From the NCBI GenBank assembly GCA_002049455.2, contig KV919226.1, forward strand, positions 1-45,165: 45,165 nt of DNA, given 5' to 3'. The position numbers and the translations under genes are program-made. Positions 31,661 to 41,954 of the stretch are shown here, in pieces. This DNA comes from Porphyra umbilicalis (taxonomy: Eukaryota > Rhodophyta > Bangiophyceae > Bangiales > Bangiaceae). The notes beneath the pieces were generated by a model. The model ran no database searches and was not told the origin of the DNA. It saw nothing but the letters and a program-made list of their open reading frames with translations. Position 1 is the stretch's first letter; every line of letters begins with the position of its first letter.

Positions 31661-33990
31661 TGCCGCCGCCACCTCAGCCGCCGCCACTTCCGCCGCCGCC
31701 GCCGCCGTCGCCGCCGTCGCGGCCGCCACCTCCGCCGCCGCCGCCACCTCCGCCGTCGCAGTCGGCGCCGCCGCCGCTGCCGCCGGTGGCGGGCGACAGA
31801 TGCACGCCGCCGTGGCCGCCGCCGCTGTAGCCGCTTCCGCCGCCGCAATCTCCAGGTGCTAGCGCTGTTGGTGACGGCTATGGTGCCGGATGCCTCGGGC
31901 TTGCCTCGTCGGTGGAGGCGGTCGCCGCGCCTGCTTCAGAGGGGGCACGGAGGTGACGCCAGGTGCTGGAGGGGTGGAACACGCAACTGCCCTGTCGCCG
32001 TGTCGGACAACTGCAAGACGGAATGACGGCAAAGACGTTCATGTTGGAAGCGGAAGTAACCCACACACACTCAAAGAAGCCAAGCTTCTCTCGCGCATGT
32101 GCCCCAAAACATCAGTAGGGCGCCCCCAACTTTGAAACAACACAGCCATTCTGATAAAAGCACTGACCAGTCCTGTTCGAAATCCAAACTCACCTGCCCA
32201 GCATGCCCCTGAGGAAGCCGGAGGCCGAACCGGCAAGATGTTGCGCTGTATTTCCTGCGCGAACTGTCAAACTTCGGAGCCACGCGCCCAATCATCTCGT
32301 CATGGAGGTGCAAACAGCTTTCTGCTTCCAGGATTTTATGACTGTTTGCGCTCCACAGCCAATGGGAGCACGCCTTCCTCCAAGGATGAAATGCTTCGAC
32401 GCATTTGCCAGCTTTCCACACGTTCGCGCGGAACGCATTACCCTCGCATCATGAAGGGCGCGGCTTCCGTTGAGCGCGGTGCTCTTGTTCATCAGGTCCG
32501 TGGCTAGAGGAGCTGGTTGTTGCGCGAAACGTGTCGGTCCGTTGCCACGCTGGCACGCCACGCGAGCCGCCAACATTGAGACAGGCGGTAGTCGCTCTGC
32601 CGTGTCCGATGTGCGCCAGGGCTTGACCCCGTGGGCCCCAAGCCCCGTAAGGCCGGTGCGGTCGTGCAACGAGCCGCCCCCCGTGACCATGCGAGCGGCT
32701 ATGCCCACCGAGCTCCAAGAGCTCGTGTATTTTTGTCATGTTGAGGCAAGGGTTACTATTATACTGGTTCACAGTCGACGTGCGTTGCTGGTATTCTGCA
32801 CGCGTTGGCCACGCCAAGCGACCCCGGCGATCTGCGATAGCAGTGCCATCACATGAGTAGGACCGGAACCGACGCTCCCGTCCTGCCGGCGTTGGCTGGA
32901 GCGACAAACGGGGCGATGTCTTCTCCAGTGGCACTGTGGCGAACAATTACCGTTCGCCCGTCAATGCGGACTGACAGCTCCATTGGTGTCATTGATCTGC
33001 GCGTTGCCGGTGCCAGTGGTCATGATCAGTCTGGACGGTTCGGAATGAGGCGAAACCGTCCATCTCGATCGAACCGAGGAACGTGCCCAGCAGTTTAGAA
33101 AAAATTGCTCTGAAGTGGCCCTTATTCATCGAAAGTGGCCCACGTTGATGCGACGTGAGTGCCGTGGAGATCTCGTCCCCGTGGGAACCCTCGGGTGCCG
33201 ACCATCCCGACCATCGTCGACGTCGGCACCACGTGCTGCATCGCTCTTCTTCCTGGTGCCTGGTTGTCATTGGCAATCATCCGCTCTTCACGGCCCGAAG
33301 GGGTGTTGTCCGAGAACAGCTGTTGTCCAGCAGGTATGTTACATGGATTTGTATTACAGGGGCGGTCTTGTTTCAACCCAGTCACGCGGGACGCGTTGCA
33401 GTGTGCTGTATGCTCGATCTGCCGCACAATCTGCAGAACTTGCGAGTTAGATGTGCGCGGCATCTAACAATGACCACGTGCGTGTGTTGCATCGTATCGA
33501 CACCTTGCGGTGTGACAGAAATCCTTGGTTATCAAGGCATGGCACACGACTCATGTGACTATTGCTGCAAGCAAGAGCCGCCTCTTCCCGCGCGGCGCGC
33601 GTGGCGATGCCCACATCTTGATTTTGTGTGTTGCCACCGGTTGCCTGGCCAGCATCCGTGGTTTCGGCCTCCGGGAGAGGAGATGTCGGCGGGAGAACGC
33701 TGTCTGTGCGGTGCCCTTGGCGTCTCGTCTTGCAGAGAAGTGTGCTCCGCGTGCCACCAAGTCGGTCACAGGGCTTTTAGCCAGGTGCCGACCGGCGACC
33801 GCTGGGAGCTGTCTCACCAGGGTCGCCTGAAGGCAGTAATCGGTGCGATGCCGCTTCATGCACGCCATTTTGTTTGCCCTGCCATGGTGGATGTTGAAGT
33901 GTTTTATCGTGCCGTGAAATCTCGATGATGTTATATCTAGTTCCGCTCGACTGTCACTGTCGTTGTCTTGGGTGCCGGGATCTCCCGAGA
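31661..33990. other. Intergenic, no gene recognised
   Basis: 31661-31850 is GGC/GCC-rich and may be upstream coding sequence of the repeat protein. The remainder has near-average composition. A 257-codon plus-strand ORF (33155-33928) is Cys/His-rich but matches no family I know, and I do not call it a gene. Confidence 0.4.
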
Positions 33991-33993
33991 ACC

Positions 33994-34300
33994 TGCCCAC
34001 TGTTCCATTGTACGCTTGCGTGTTTATAGGCCATGGCGAACCGCCCGAGGCAAAGCAGTTCCATTCCACGTACACCGCTGGGGTACGTGCTGTCACTGTC
34101 TCTCCCTGAGGCGCTCGTTATTCGTAGAATGTGCACACTGTTCCATTGAACGCATGCGTGTTCTTTAGGACAAGTAGAACCGCTGAAGGCAAACTCTTTC
34201 CACTCCACGTATGCCGCCGGGGTGCGTTCTGTCACTTCCCCCCACGGAGGCGCTGGGTTCTTCTGAGAGCTGGCGCATTGTTACATGGTACGCATGCGTG
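33994..34300. repeat. About 138-bp degenerate tandem repeat, three copies
   Basis: A motif close to GCACACTGTTCCATTGTACG followed by CATGCGTGTT occurs at about 33994, 34132 and 34273. Each of the first two is followed by matching GCAAA...CCATTCCACGTA and GGTGCGT...CTGTCACT blocks. The copies are clearly related but diverged, unlike the young 240-bp array. Confidence 0.75.
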
Positions 34301-34595
34301 TTATCGAGGCCACAGCAAACAGACCAAGGAACAGCGAATACAGACCACTCGTGCCGCTGGGTTGCAAGAGTCCGCTGCGGTTCCATGGAAACGGTCGTGC
34401 GGTCTTTGGAGGGAGAGCACACTCGGCGTTCCCTTTTGTAGTCAAGGGGCTTTTGGTTCGTCTCTGCAAGCAGGCTTTCGGCCGTGGTGTCCAAGGCAAG
34501 AGAAACGTGCGTTCCGCACAAACATGAACATCGGGAGTTGTAGTGGGGACAGGCTAGGGTCAGTTGTGAGCGACATGGCCCCTCCAAGGTCACTA

Positions 34596-35333
34596 TCAGG
34601 CAACTAGTTGACTGCCACGAGGGCACCAGGACCCTGCGCCGTATCCTCGAACCACAATCTCTCCTCTAAAAAGACACCCAAACCCCGGTCGGCACCGCTG
34701 CGCCCAGGACGACTCTCTTCGTGTAAGGGAGGTTTCCCGACGACCAGCGCCTCGCTCGCCAAACAGTTCCGCGTCGCACACGAGCTCCTCGTCGCTACCC
34801 ACCGCTTTGTCGCAGGAAGGCCATTGGTCGCTGACCTGGGCATTGTCGCCTTTCGACGGCTCGTCGCAGACCGGCAGCCTGTCGCCGACCACCACCTCGT
34901 CGCCGACCATCGCCATGTCGCCGATCGGCGGCACGTCGCCGATCGGCAGTGTGTCGCCCACCGGCGGCTTTCCGCCAACCACCGCCTCGTCGCCGCCCGG
35001 CGCCTTCTCGCCGTTCGGCGGCTCGACGCCGACGGGCGGCTTGTCGCCCACCGACGCCATGCCGCGCACCCACGTTATGTCGCCGATGGGCGGCACATCG
35101 CCGATCGGCAGTGTTTCGCCCACCGGCGGCTTGCCGCCCACCACAGCCTCGTCGTCTACGGGCGCCTTGTCGCCACTCGGCGGCTCGTTGCTGATCAGCG
35201 GCTTGTCGCCGACGAGCTCCTCGTCCCCCGTGGGCGAATCCTTGCCAACAGCCGCCTCGTCGCCAACCAGAAACACGTCGCCAACCAGCACCTCATCGGG
35301 TACGAGCGGCTGGCTCGTGGACGACATTGCCAA
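34596..35333 (-). CDS. Acidic VGDxPP repeat protein
   Basis: A 245-residue open frame. Residues 10-185 are short imperfect repeats of the type VGDKPPVGDEPP/IGDVPPIGD, rich in Asp, Glu, Gly, Pro and Val. A longer-period duplication of about 162 bases is visible (blocks near 34921 and 35083). The C-terminal 60 residues lose the pattern and become Arg/Cys/Gly-rich. The complementary strand is also open but gives an Arg/His/Ala pattern, so I prefer minus. It overlaps the end of a membrane-anchor ORF in another frame, and an intron or tract error could join the two. Function unknown; repetitive acidic sequences occur in cell-surface or wall proteins, but this is inference. Confidence 0.4.
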   Translation of the reverse strand: MAMSSTSQPLVPDEVLVGDVFLVGDEAAVGKDSPTGDEELVGDKPLISNEPPSGDKAPVDDEAVVGGKPPVGETLPIGDVPPIGDITWVRGMASVGDKPPVGVEPPNGEKAPGGDEAVVGGKPPVGDTLPIGDVPPIGDMAMVGDEVVVGDRLPVCDEPSKGDNAQVSDQWPSCDKAVGSDEELVCDAELFGERGAGRRETSLTRRESSWAQRCRPGFGCLFRGEIVVRGYGAGSWCPRGSQLVA

Positions 35334-35649
35334 CCTCCGACTCTACCGAGCGCAGCCGTTTGGCGCGACGCACGGGCCTGGATGCGACGCGCAACCCGCG
35401 GCCAAGCGGAGCGCCGCGACGCATCGCCAAAGAGTGGCAGTGTAGCAAAGCTGCAGAGGCGGCCAGCAGCCTGCGCGGTGTGCAGGTTTGTGTCAAGGAA
35501 GGCGGCCACAGGGTGCTCAGAATGGCCAGGGTGATGATGGCCGCAGTGAGGATGACCGCGACGAGGATGACGACGGTGCAGATTGCAACCCGTCTGGGCA
35601 CGACGACGACAACGCCATCCCCGCGGCGCTGGAAGGTAGATCTCCACAT
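35293..35649 (-). CDS. Single-pass membrane-anchor ORF
   Basis: A 118-residue frame. After a short basic start (MWRSTFQRRGDG and RR at residues 19-20) it has one strong transmembrane segment at about 21-48 (VAICTVVILVAVILTAAIIT onward), then a basic tail ending in AARTR. The layout fits a type II signal anchor. It lies immediately upstream of, and overlaps by 41 bases, the acidic repeat ORF, which would then be the exposed domain if the two are one gene. No family recognised. Confidence 0.35.
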   Translation of the reverse strand: MWRSTFQRRGDGVVVVVPRRVAICTVVILVAVILTAAIITLAILSTLWPPSLTQTCTPRRLLAASAALLHCHSLAMRRGAPLGRGLRVASRPVRRAKRLRSVESEVGNVVHEPAARTR

Positions 35650-37746
35650 GCGCCAATCAGATGCGGCGACGGTCGACGGAGGCCTGCTGGCCTCACGATC
35701 TCGACATGAGCACGGATCTAGGCGGAAAATTTGATGCGTTGGGGGCCCTCCAAACGCGTTTGTCGATCGAGACGGTGCTCATTCGACGAAACACTCAGAC
35801 ACGGCCACCACATATCCTCACCCCGTAGACAAGTACACGACCGCAGTACATCGGAGTCGAGAGTGGAACAATTGTTTTGACTTGGTCGCGCGCGTGCGCT
35901 TTCACTTCAGACATACAGGTCGCGCCCATTCCACGTCACGGTCTGCCACCACTCGGTGGGTATCGCCTACGCTTTGGCCAATCCCATCCGACATCGCTGT
36001 GGGCAGAAAGCCAGGACAAGGCCGAATGTCCCTGTCATGCCTCGGGCAGGGTCGTTGAAATCAACGCGGAAGCGGTTCAGGTGCCGCCATCTGACTGTCA
36101 TAACGTCGCGACACTTCGCAGAAGAAGTGCAGCAGCGTTGCAGTCCTCAGGAGAACTGCAAGACTCCTCCTCCGTTGACCACGGCTCGTCGCTGCCGCCG
36201 GGTTCGAACACGGGACGTCAGCCCTAGTTCCGTTGCAAATGATTCGACTGTTCTTCGGGCAGGCGACCGTTTTAGAAGGATCTCAGAGGTGGGTTCGATT
36301 TGGTGACTCCATCCTTGATTGCAAATCTGTTCGTTTGCTGTTCTTTCTCTTTTCTCCTGTGTCTTTAATCTCAGGCTGTCGCAGTAAGGCGGTGTCGACG
36401 CCGCTCGCTTGAGGCAGCACCACCCGAGAGACCCACCGGCTCGCCGGTGCAGGTCATGGTGACGCAGTGCTCATGCGCAGCATATATGTTGAAGCACCAT
36501 AGCGAGAAATGAGAAATAAAAGAGCCCCACGCTGCACACAACCCGGCCAACGACGGATGGGGCGCAGCCGACGGTGGCGCGAATGGTGGGAGCCGCTGCT
36601 GGCCCGCGGCTGAGGAGATAGCAGCCCGCTCGAGGAGCCAGAGGAGCGCTCGCGAGCGAGTGGAGGCGGCGGCAGCGGCGACCGCGGCGGAGGCGGGCGG
36701 GAAGGCGGGGGCGGCGCGCAGCACCGCGCCAGTGCCAGCACGCGGGGTCAAGGGCGTCAGCGGCGCCGGTGGCATCGTCTTCGCGTCGCCGCCGCCGCTT
36801 GCTCGGCGGTGGCCGACACGTCCCTTGCCGCGCGGCACCCTTGCTACGGCACAGGGTCCCCCGCGGGCGCGACGCGTGAGAATCCGTCTCGTCCAGCCCC
36901 ACACGTCGTCCCCCCCCCAAACACCCCCTCGCTTCCCCCACGGCGGCCGTCCCCCCACCTCCGCTACGGCCGGCGAGGGGAGTCCGCGGCCGTCTGACCA
37001 CCGCCGACGCAGACAGGTGGGTGGTGGGCGAGGACAGACGCGGGGAGGGCCGACACGGAGGCGGCGCCCGACGCCGCCGCCACCTTGCGGCGGGCGGTGG
37101 CGACGGGGGATCCCCTGCGCTACCACGGCGGCAGCGGCGGCGGCGCGCCGCCGACCGCGAGTGGCGGGCGTCGCGACCACCGCCGACCGCGTGTCGTCGG
37201 GGCATGCGGTGCCTCCCGCATACACCGCGGCGAGCGAGGCGGCCGGCAGCTGTCCGGCGGCCACCTCGGCGGTCTCGAAGAGCAGGTCAATGTCCGACGC
37301 TGAAATGTGTACAGGAGCAACGCTGGAGCAACGCCAACGCCGGGCATTGCGGGCACCAGCGCGAAAGGAACGGGCTGTATCCCTTTCGCACACCCCCCTG
37401 GCCACATCGTTTCGGGCACCGCAATCGGCCACCAGCGCGACTAGAGAAATAAGCACCGTTCATAACGTAACTGATACAGAACGAGCTCTGCCACGCAACA
37501 ATGGGCGGTACAAGACGCCCAACAGCCATTACCTGCACGAACGCACCAGCACACACCTCGCACGCCGCATAATGTCACCATACCACACTACACAGCATCA
37601 CGCGACACATTAAATGACGACAACTGCACAGCCCACAGTGTGAACTCACGCACCATAACCCCCACCGTCCACTTGAGAATCCATACGAACGAGACCACTG
37701 GCCCTTCCAAAGGCGCCGCCGTTCCATCAGTTGCGTCTGGTGCCGT
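35650..37746. other. Mostly unassigned; possible exons on either strand
   Basis: A 361-codon minus-strand ORF spans 36371-37456. Its best-looking part is ASDIDLLFETAEVAAGQLPA (about nt 37240-37300), preceded in minus orientation by an acceptor-like CACATTTCAG. No family is recognised. On the plus strand a textbook 3' splice acceptor (long polypyrimidine, then CTCAG) ends at 36373. 36660-37210 is GC-rich. Confidence 0.35.
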
Positions 37747-38205
37747 TCAGGTGCGAGACGCGGCGACACCCGACGCGGCGCTTTCGGACGACCCACCCAC
37801 ACCGCCGCCGCGCTCAAATGCACAGTCGTGCCGACCGAAGTCTGCGACAGAGCCAAACAGCAGACCGCAGCAGGGGCACTCAAACCACACGCGGGCACCA
37901 GCAGGAATGATGACTCTATCACGGCCGGCTGAGTGGGAACAAGCCGCCGTAACGCACCCGCACCGGGCAGTCAGTTGCCATACGCCGTCGCCGCGATGAA
38001 TGACAGCTGGGCTCCGGGGAACCGCCCCGGGCCCGACGCAGATAGAGACCTGAACATGATGCGAACCGGAGGCATCGGGCTGCATGCAGTGAGGGGCCCC
38101 ACCGCACCGCGGACACGCCTCGGCAGCGGCGTATGGCGCAGCAGGAGCAGTAGACGGTGAGGGGGAACGGAGCGGCGTCGACGAGTGAGGCGCAGTTGAA
38201 CCCAT
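37747..38205 (-). CDS. Small zinc-binding protein, family unknown
   Basis: A 152-residue frame from ATG 38205 (the frame is open further upstream to 38397). It has two Cys-rich knuckles: ACPRCGGAPHC near residues 30-40 and RCGCVTAACSH near 80-90. A finger-like FECPCCGLLFGSVADFGRHDC follows near 112-132, where C-x2-C-x12-H is followed by a late Cys rather than His. The spacing recalls the SUZ12 finger, but no VEFS box follows. The mixed composition, unlike neighbouring open frames, suggests real coding sequence. It may be one exon of a longer gene. Role unknown. Confidence 0.45.
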   Translation of the reverse strand: MGSTAPHSSTPLRSPSPSTAPAAPYAAAEACPRCGGAPHCMQPDASGSHHVQVSICVGPGAVPRSPAVIHRGDGVWQLTARCGCVTAACSHSAGRDRVIIPAGARVWFECPCCGLLFGSVADFGRHDCAFERGGGVGGSSESAASGVAASRT

Positions 38206-39890
38206 CGTTGCGGGAACCACGGGAAAAGAGTGGGGCCCGGTGCCCCCCAAAAGGACACAGACGATGAGCTGGGGCGTCGCTGACGTCAAGAGGACGGGGA
38301 AAACGACCTCGTGGCGCGAAGAACAGCACGCACCCCAGAGCATGTTGGGCAGCGGCAATTGTGCTCGCTCACTCTCGCATTGGTGCCTGGAATCCATAAG
38401 GCGCTGTCACGATCTGTGGACAACCAGTCGATCCCGATCACCTGTGTCGCGACCACAAAACACCAAATCTCATTGGAGTCTCTCTCTAAATGCCATCTTC
38501 CACTGGTCCGTGCCCATTGTGTCAGCATTATTTCACCTCGCGCAGAAAGCGTGTGTCCTTATTTCACAAACGTAAAATGGACAAGCTCAACGACGCCGGT
38601 GATCCCAGAAGAGGCGGAAGTGCTTTCATTCCAGCGACCTGTACGTCGCAGGAATCGGCAGCGACGGGCCCAACGTTCTCCACGTTCCGTGGAGCAACAC
38701 GCAGGCATGCCTGGCGCTGCTGACTCCCCGCACCTCGGCCATTCTGACGTCCTCGCGGCCGCGTGTCGGGCACCACCACGACCACAAACAAAGGCCTCTC
38801 AAGTAATCAATCAGACTGGTCTCGAAGACCTCCGTCGGCTAATGAGGTGTGACGCCACCGCCAGCGACTTACCTGACCACAGCGCTTCCGAGTTCTCGGA
38901 GCTCTCCCGCGGTCCGCAGCCGCTCGCGCGAGTGTTTTCTGCAGCTGTACATTGCAGGTGTCACTGCTGCCCCGCCTGCCTGGAGCATGCTGTGGTAGGG
39001 GGCACGTGTTTGGGGCACGTCACAACTGAGCCCAACAGAGCCGTCATATGCTTGTCGGCCATGCCGGTGGCCGCTTCCCGGAGGCGAGCACTGCAGACGC
39101 CGCACTGCTTGGCCTATACTGGAGGGAAGGCTCGCGTCCAACGGTGCGCCGTGCGCGCTTGACACGCTCGGCGGCAGGAAGATGCTAGGGGACGGACGGC
39201 CGAAGGCAGGTACTCGCCCAGTACTCCGCGCCCAGCTCTCGGGTACACTTTCAGGGACGAATCCTTCCTCATTTTTTCGTTCTTGTCACCCTCTGCTCGC
39301 ATATCCGCGGAGCGACTCTGGCAGGGGAGCGGCGTGAGGAACGGGACCCACTCTCTCAGCGCAAAGATTTGCAGGTGCGGAGACAAGTCGTCTCCAGCCG
39401 CCGTCGGCCATGCTAATGGGAGCGAACCCGGCGAAACGCGCGAATGAAACTTGGTGCGGCCGCCCTCCTCAGAGCCTCCTCTGCTCGTGGGTCGCATTTG
39501 GGTGGCGGCCAAATAGGGATCGACCACCAGAATTTGGCGCGTTGTTTCTGGACTTTCAATGGGTCGCTGTCATGCTGAGACCCAGAAAACCGGGCTTGTC
39601 CATGTGTGTGGCTGGCAGCAATGCAACAGAAACTTCAGTGCCCAACTACAGCTCTGGGAATGTCGCAACGCGTGCATCCACAGCCGCTGCTGCCCGTGCG
39701 GTCTTTCCAAATCGTCTCAACGTGCTTGCCGGCTTCAGCCGAGAGGGCGCTGCAGCGGATATGCCACCGCCACCGCGACAATCGCGTCCACCGTTGCCGT
39801 TGCCCGCCGTCACTCTTGTCCCGATGACGGCGGGGGCGGTGCCGCCGGCGGGACCGCCGCCGCGTCGAGCGCCGCCGTCCCGGCCGACAT
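38206..39890. other. Intergenic, no firm gene
   Basis: Near-average composition. A 77-codon plus-strand ORF at 38490-38723 begins MPSSTGPCPLCQHYF and has a half zinc-finger look (CPLC with a later His), but nothing else supports it. Short ORFs elsewhere are featureless. Confidence 0.35.
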
Positions 39891-40019
39891 GTATGCCTTA
39901 TCGCGCATTATCACGGTCAACTCGGGGTTGACGTCCGTGCCCGACGGCGACGGCTGCGGAGGCGCGTCGCCGTCCAGCGCCGGCTGTTCGACGCTGATCG
40001 CGTCCCCCCGGGGCGTTGC

Positions 40020-41441
40020 GTGCGCGGCTGGGTGGAGCTGCTGCGCCGCCTGCCCGAGCCTCCCCGCCGCCTACACCGGCCACGCGGTGCGGGACGTGCG
40101 AACGCGACCGACGCGGCGCCCGAGGACGCGACGGCGTGGCACTGGCTGGCAGACGCCCTCCTCGTGACGGGCGACACGGGGCGGGCGTGGCGGGCCCTGT
40201 TGTCGGGGTTGACCCACTGCCCCGCCCACAAGGCGCTAGTCGCGGCGCTCGCGCGCGTGCAAGGGCTCCAAGCGGCCGCCGACGCAACGAGGCGCCGCCC
40301 GCCGACGACGGTGGGGTCTACGACAAGGACGCGGCAGAGCCGCCCTCGTCCAACTCGCGGGCGCCCCAGCCGCAGCGCTCGACGACCCCGCCCCGCAGCC
40401 CGACGGCCCCGCCCATCCCCCCGACGCCCTCTCGCTCATCGCCCCCCCGCCGGGGGCGGCTCGGACAATGACGTGGTGCGGCGGTGGTCGGCGCGCCTCG
40501 ACGCGGCGGACGCGGCGGGGTCCCCCCCCGACGGGTGGGCCCACACCGCCCGCGCGTATGCGCTGCTGCGGCAGGCGCTGGCCGCCGACACGGCCGCCGT
40601 CGACGCGGCGCGGGGGGGCGGGGGAGACTCGTCGGGGCGGGCGCGGCGGTCCCTCGCCCGCTCCGCGGTGCTGCTGCGGTTGGGGGGGGGGGACGTGCGG
40701 GCGGCGGTTGTGGCGGCCAAATACGGGGGGGATGCGGGTCTGGCGGCGGCAGCCAAGGCGGCAGCGTCGGGACCCGTGGTTGGCGGGCCCGCGGTGGGGC
40801 CTCCCTTTTTCGCCGACGCCGCCGCCGCGCGAGCTGCCGCATGCCGCAGCAGCCGGCGGCCCGGCGTCGATGCTCTCGCGCCAATCCTCAGCGTCGGCGG
40901 AGCAGCCGCTGTCCATCTTCGGGCTCCTCCCGTCGCGGGAGCTCTTGTCAGCGAGCATCCACGGCAAGGGGGAAACCTGGGCTCCCTCGAGGGCGCCGGG
41001 GGGCGGGGGAGCGGCGGGCCGCCGTCCGCTTCCCAGGCCGCCGCCTTGGCAGAGACGACGGCATCGGCCGCCCGCCGTAGGAGTCTCCACAACGTGCTCG
41101 GCGGCGCACCGAGGCGGCCGGGCGCGACCAGCAGCGCGGTGGCGTCGCCGCCACTGGCCTACCCGTCCTTGCTGCCGCTGCCTGTGGTGACCGTCAGTGC
41201 GGACCATGGGCGGCCGCACGCAGGCGCTCAACCACCTCGCCGGCGCCGACGGCGGAGCGGCCGGCGCCGACGCGGGCGCTTCGCCCGTGCCGACGCCCAT
41301 GCGGCGTCACCGCAGCCTGCGGTCGTTGCGCGTTTGATTTACGCGCACGCAGTGGCCAAGCCGCGGCCATCGGTGATGTGGCCGTGCGTGGGGATGGACG
41401 CCAAGCGGTGGAGGATGGCGTCGACTCGGTGGCACCCGTGA
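40020..41441 (+). CDS. TPR-containing protein, start and frame uncertain
   Basis: The frame contains one clear 34-residue tetratricopeptide repeat at nt 40137-40240 (ATAWHWLADALLVTGDTGRA, then WRALLSGLTHCPAH), followed by the helical KALVAALARVQGL. A second helical block lies at nt 40465-40760 (DVVRRWSARLDAADAAG, GWAHTARAYALLRQALA, RSLARSAVLLRLGGG). TPR helices normally mediate protein-protein contacts. The region between the blocks is low quality in this frame and reads better in another, so an intron or G/C-tract error is likely near 40280-40440. There is no ATG at the start; the real 5' end may be near 39890 in a different frame (MYALSRIITVNSG). The last 200 residues are low-complexity. 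Partner and pathway unknown. Confidence 0.4.
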   Translation: MRGWVELLRRLPEPPRRLHRPRGAGRANATDAAPEDATAWHWLADALLVTGDTGRAWRALLSGLTHCPAHKALVAALARVQGLQAAADATRRRPPTTVGSTTRTRQSRPRPTRGRPSRSARRPRPAARRPRPSPRRPLAHRPPAGGGSDNDVVRRWSARLDAADAAGSPPDGWAHTARAYALLRQALAADTAAVDAARGGGGDSSGRARRSLARSAVLLRLGGGDVRAAVVAAKYGGDAGLAAAAKAAASGPVVGGPAVGPPFFADAAAARAAACRSSRRPGVDALAPILSVGGAAAVHLRAPPVAGALVSEHPRQGGNLGSLEGAGGRGSGGPPSASQAAALAETTASAARRRSLHNVLGGAPRRPGATSSAVASPPLAYPSLLPLPVVTVSADHGRPHAGAQPPRRRRRRSGRRRRGRFARADAHAASPQPAVVARLIYAHAVAKPRPSVMWPCVGMDAKRWRMASTRWHP

Positions 41442-41954
41442 CTCCCGTGACAGCCGCGATTCAGCGGCTGCCAACGGTCCTGCCAACAGTCCAGTCGCAG
41501 ACAGGGCGGGGCGAGTTCATGTTGGTGGCGCAGGGGTGCGCGACAAAGATGCCCCTGCAGCCGCCTGCGGCGGCACTCAGGACAGAAGAAGCACGACAAC
41601 GGGCCGTGCGCCAGGGGCCCGGCATCCTGTGACGAGTGCGGCAGCAGCAGGCCAGCGCCAGCTAAGTGGTGGTCCAACGGGGGCGCGTTTGCACCTGACG
41701 CGGGCCCCCACTGCCACTACCGCCATGCCCCCCCCCCCTCACCCCCACGAGCTAGCACGAGGCGAGCAACTCCCGGACCCAATATAGACGCGGTAAAGGT
41801 CTTGGCGGCGGCAACACGGTCCCCTCCAGAGCGGCGGCGCCCCCATCTTTTACCCCCCCTGTTCGTCCGCCAGCACCTCCCCCACCGCCCGCACCACCAC
41901 ACCTGACATGAGGTCGAGCTGTAGCGTGCCGACAAGACTGAGGATGCCCGTCTG
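41442..41954. other. Spacer between convergent genes
   Basis: 3' flanks of the TPR gene and the E(z) gene. A minor ORF (41378-41632, plus) is mixed in composition but unrecognised. C-runs lie near 41726-41736. Confidence 0.4.

Noticed and set aside
29530..32026. Long plus-strand ORFs (766 and 716 codons) across the 240-bp repeats
   Set aside because: They give Pro/Arg/Ser-only translations of the same array, while the minus strand yields a more natural composition. Not excluded, but less likely.
33155..33928. 257-codon Cys/His-rich plus-strand ORF
   Set aside because: No repeated Cys/His spacing, no family match, no supporting splice or promoter signals.
36205..36225. GGGTTCGAAC motif resembling a tRNA T-loop/B-box
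   Set aside because: The T stem does not pair properly on either strand and no A-box or acceptor stem is found at the right distance. It is probably chance.
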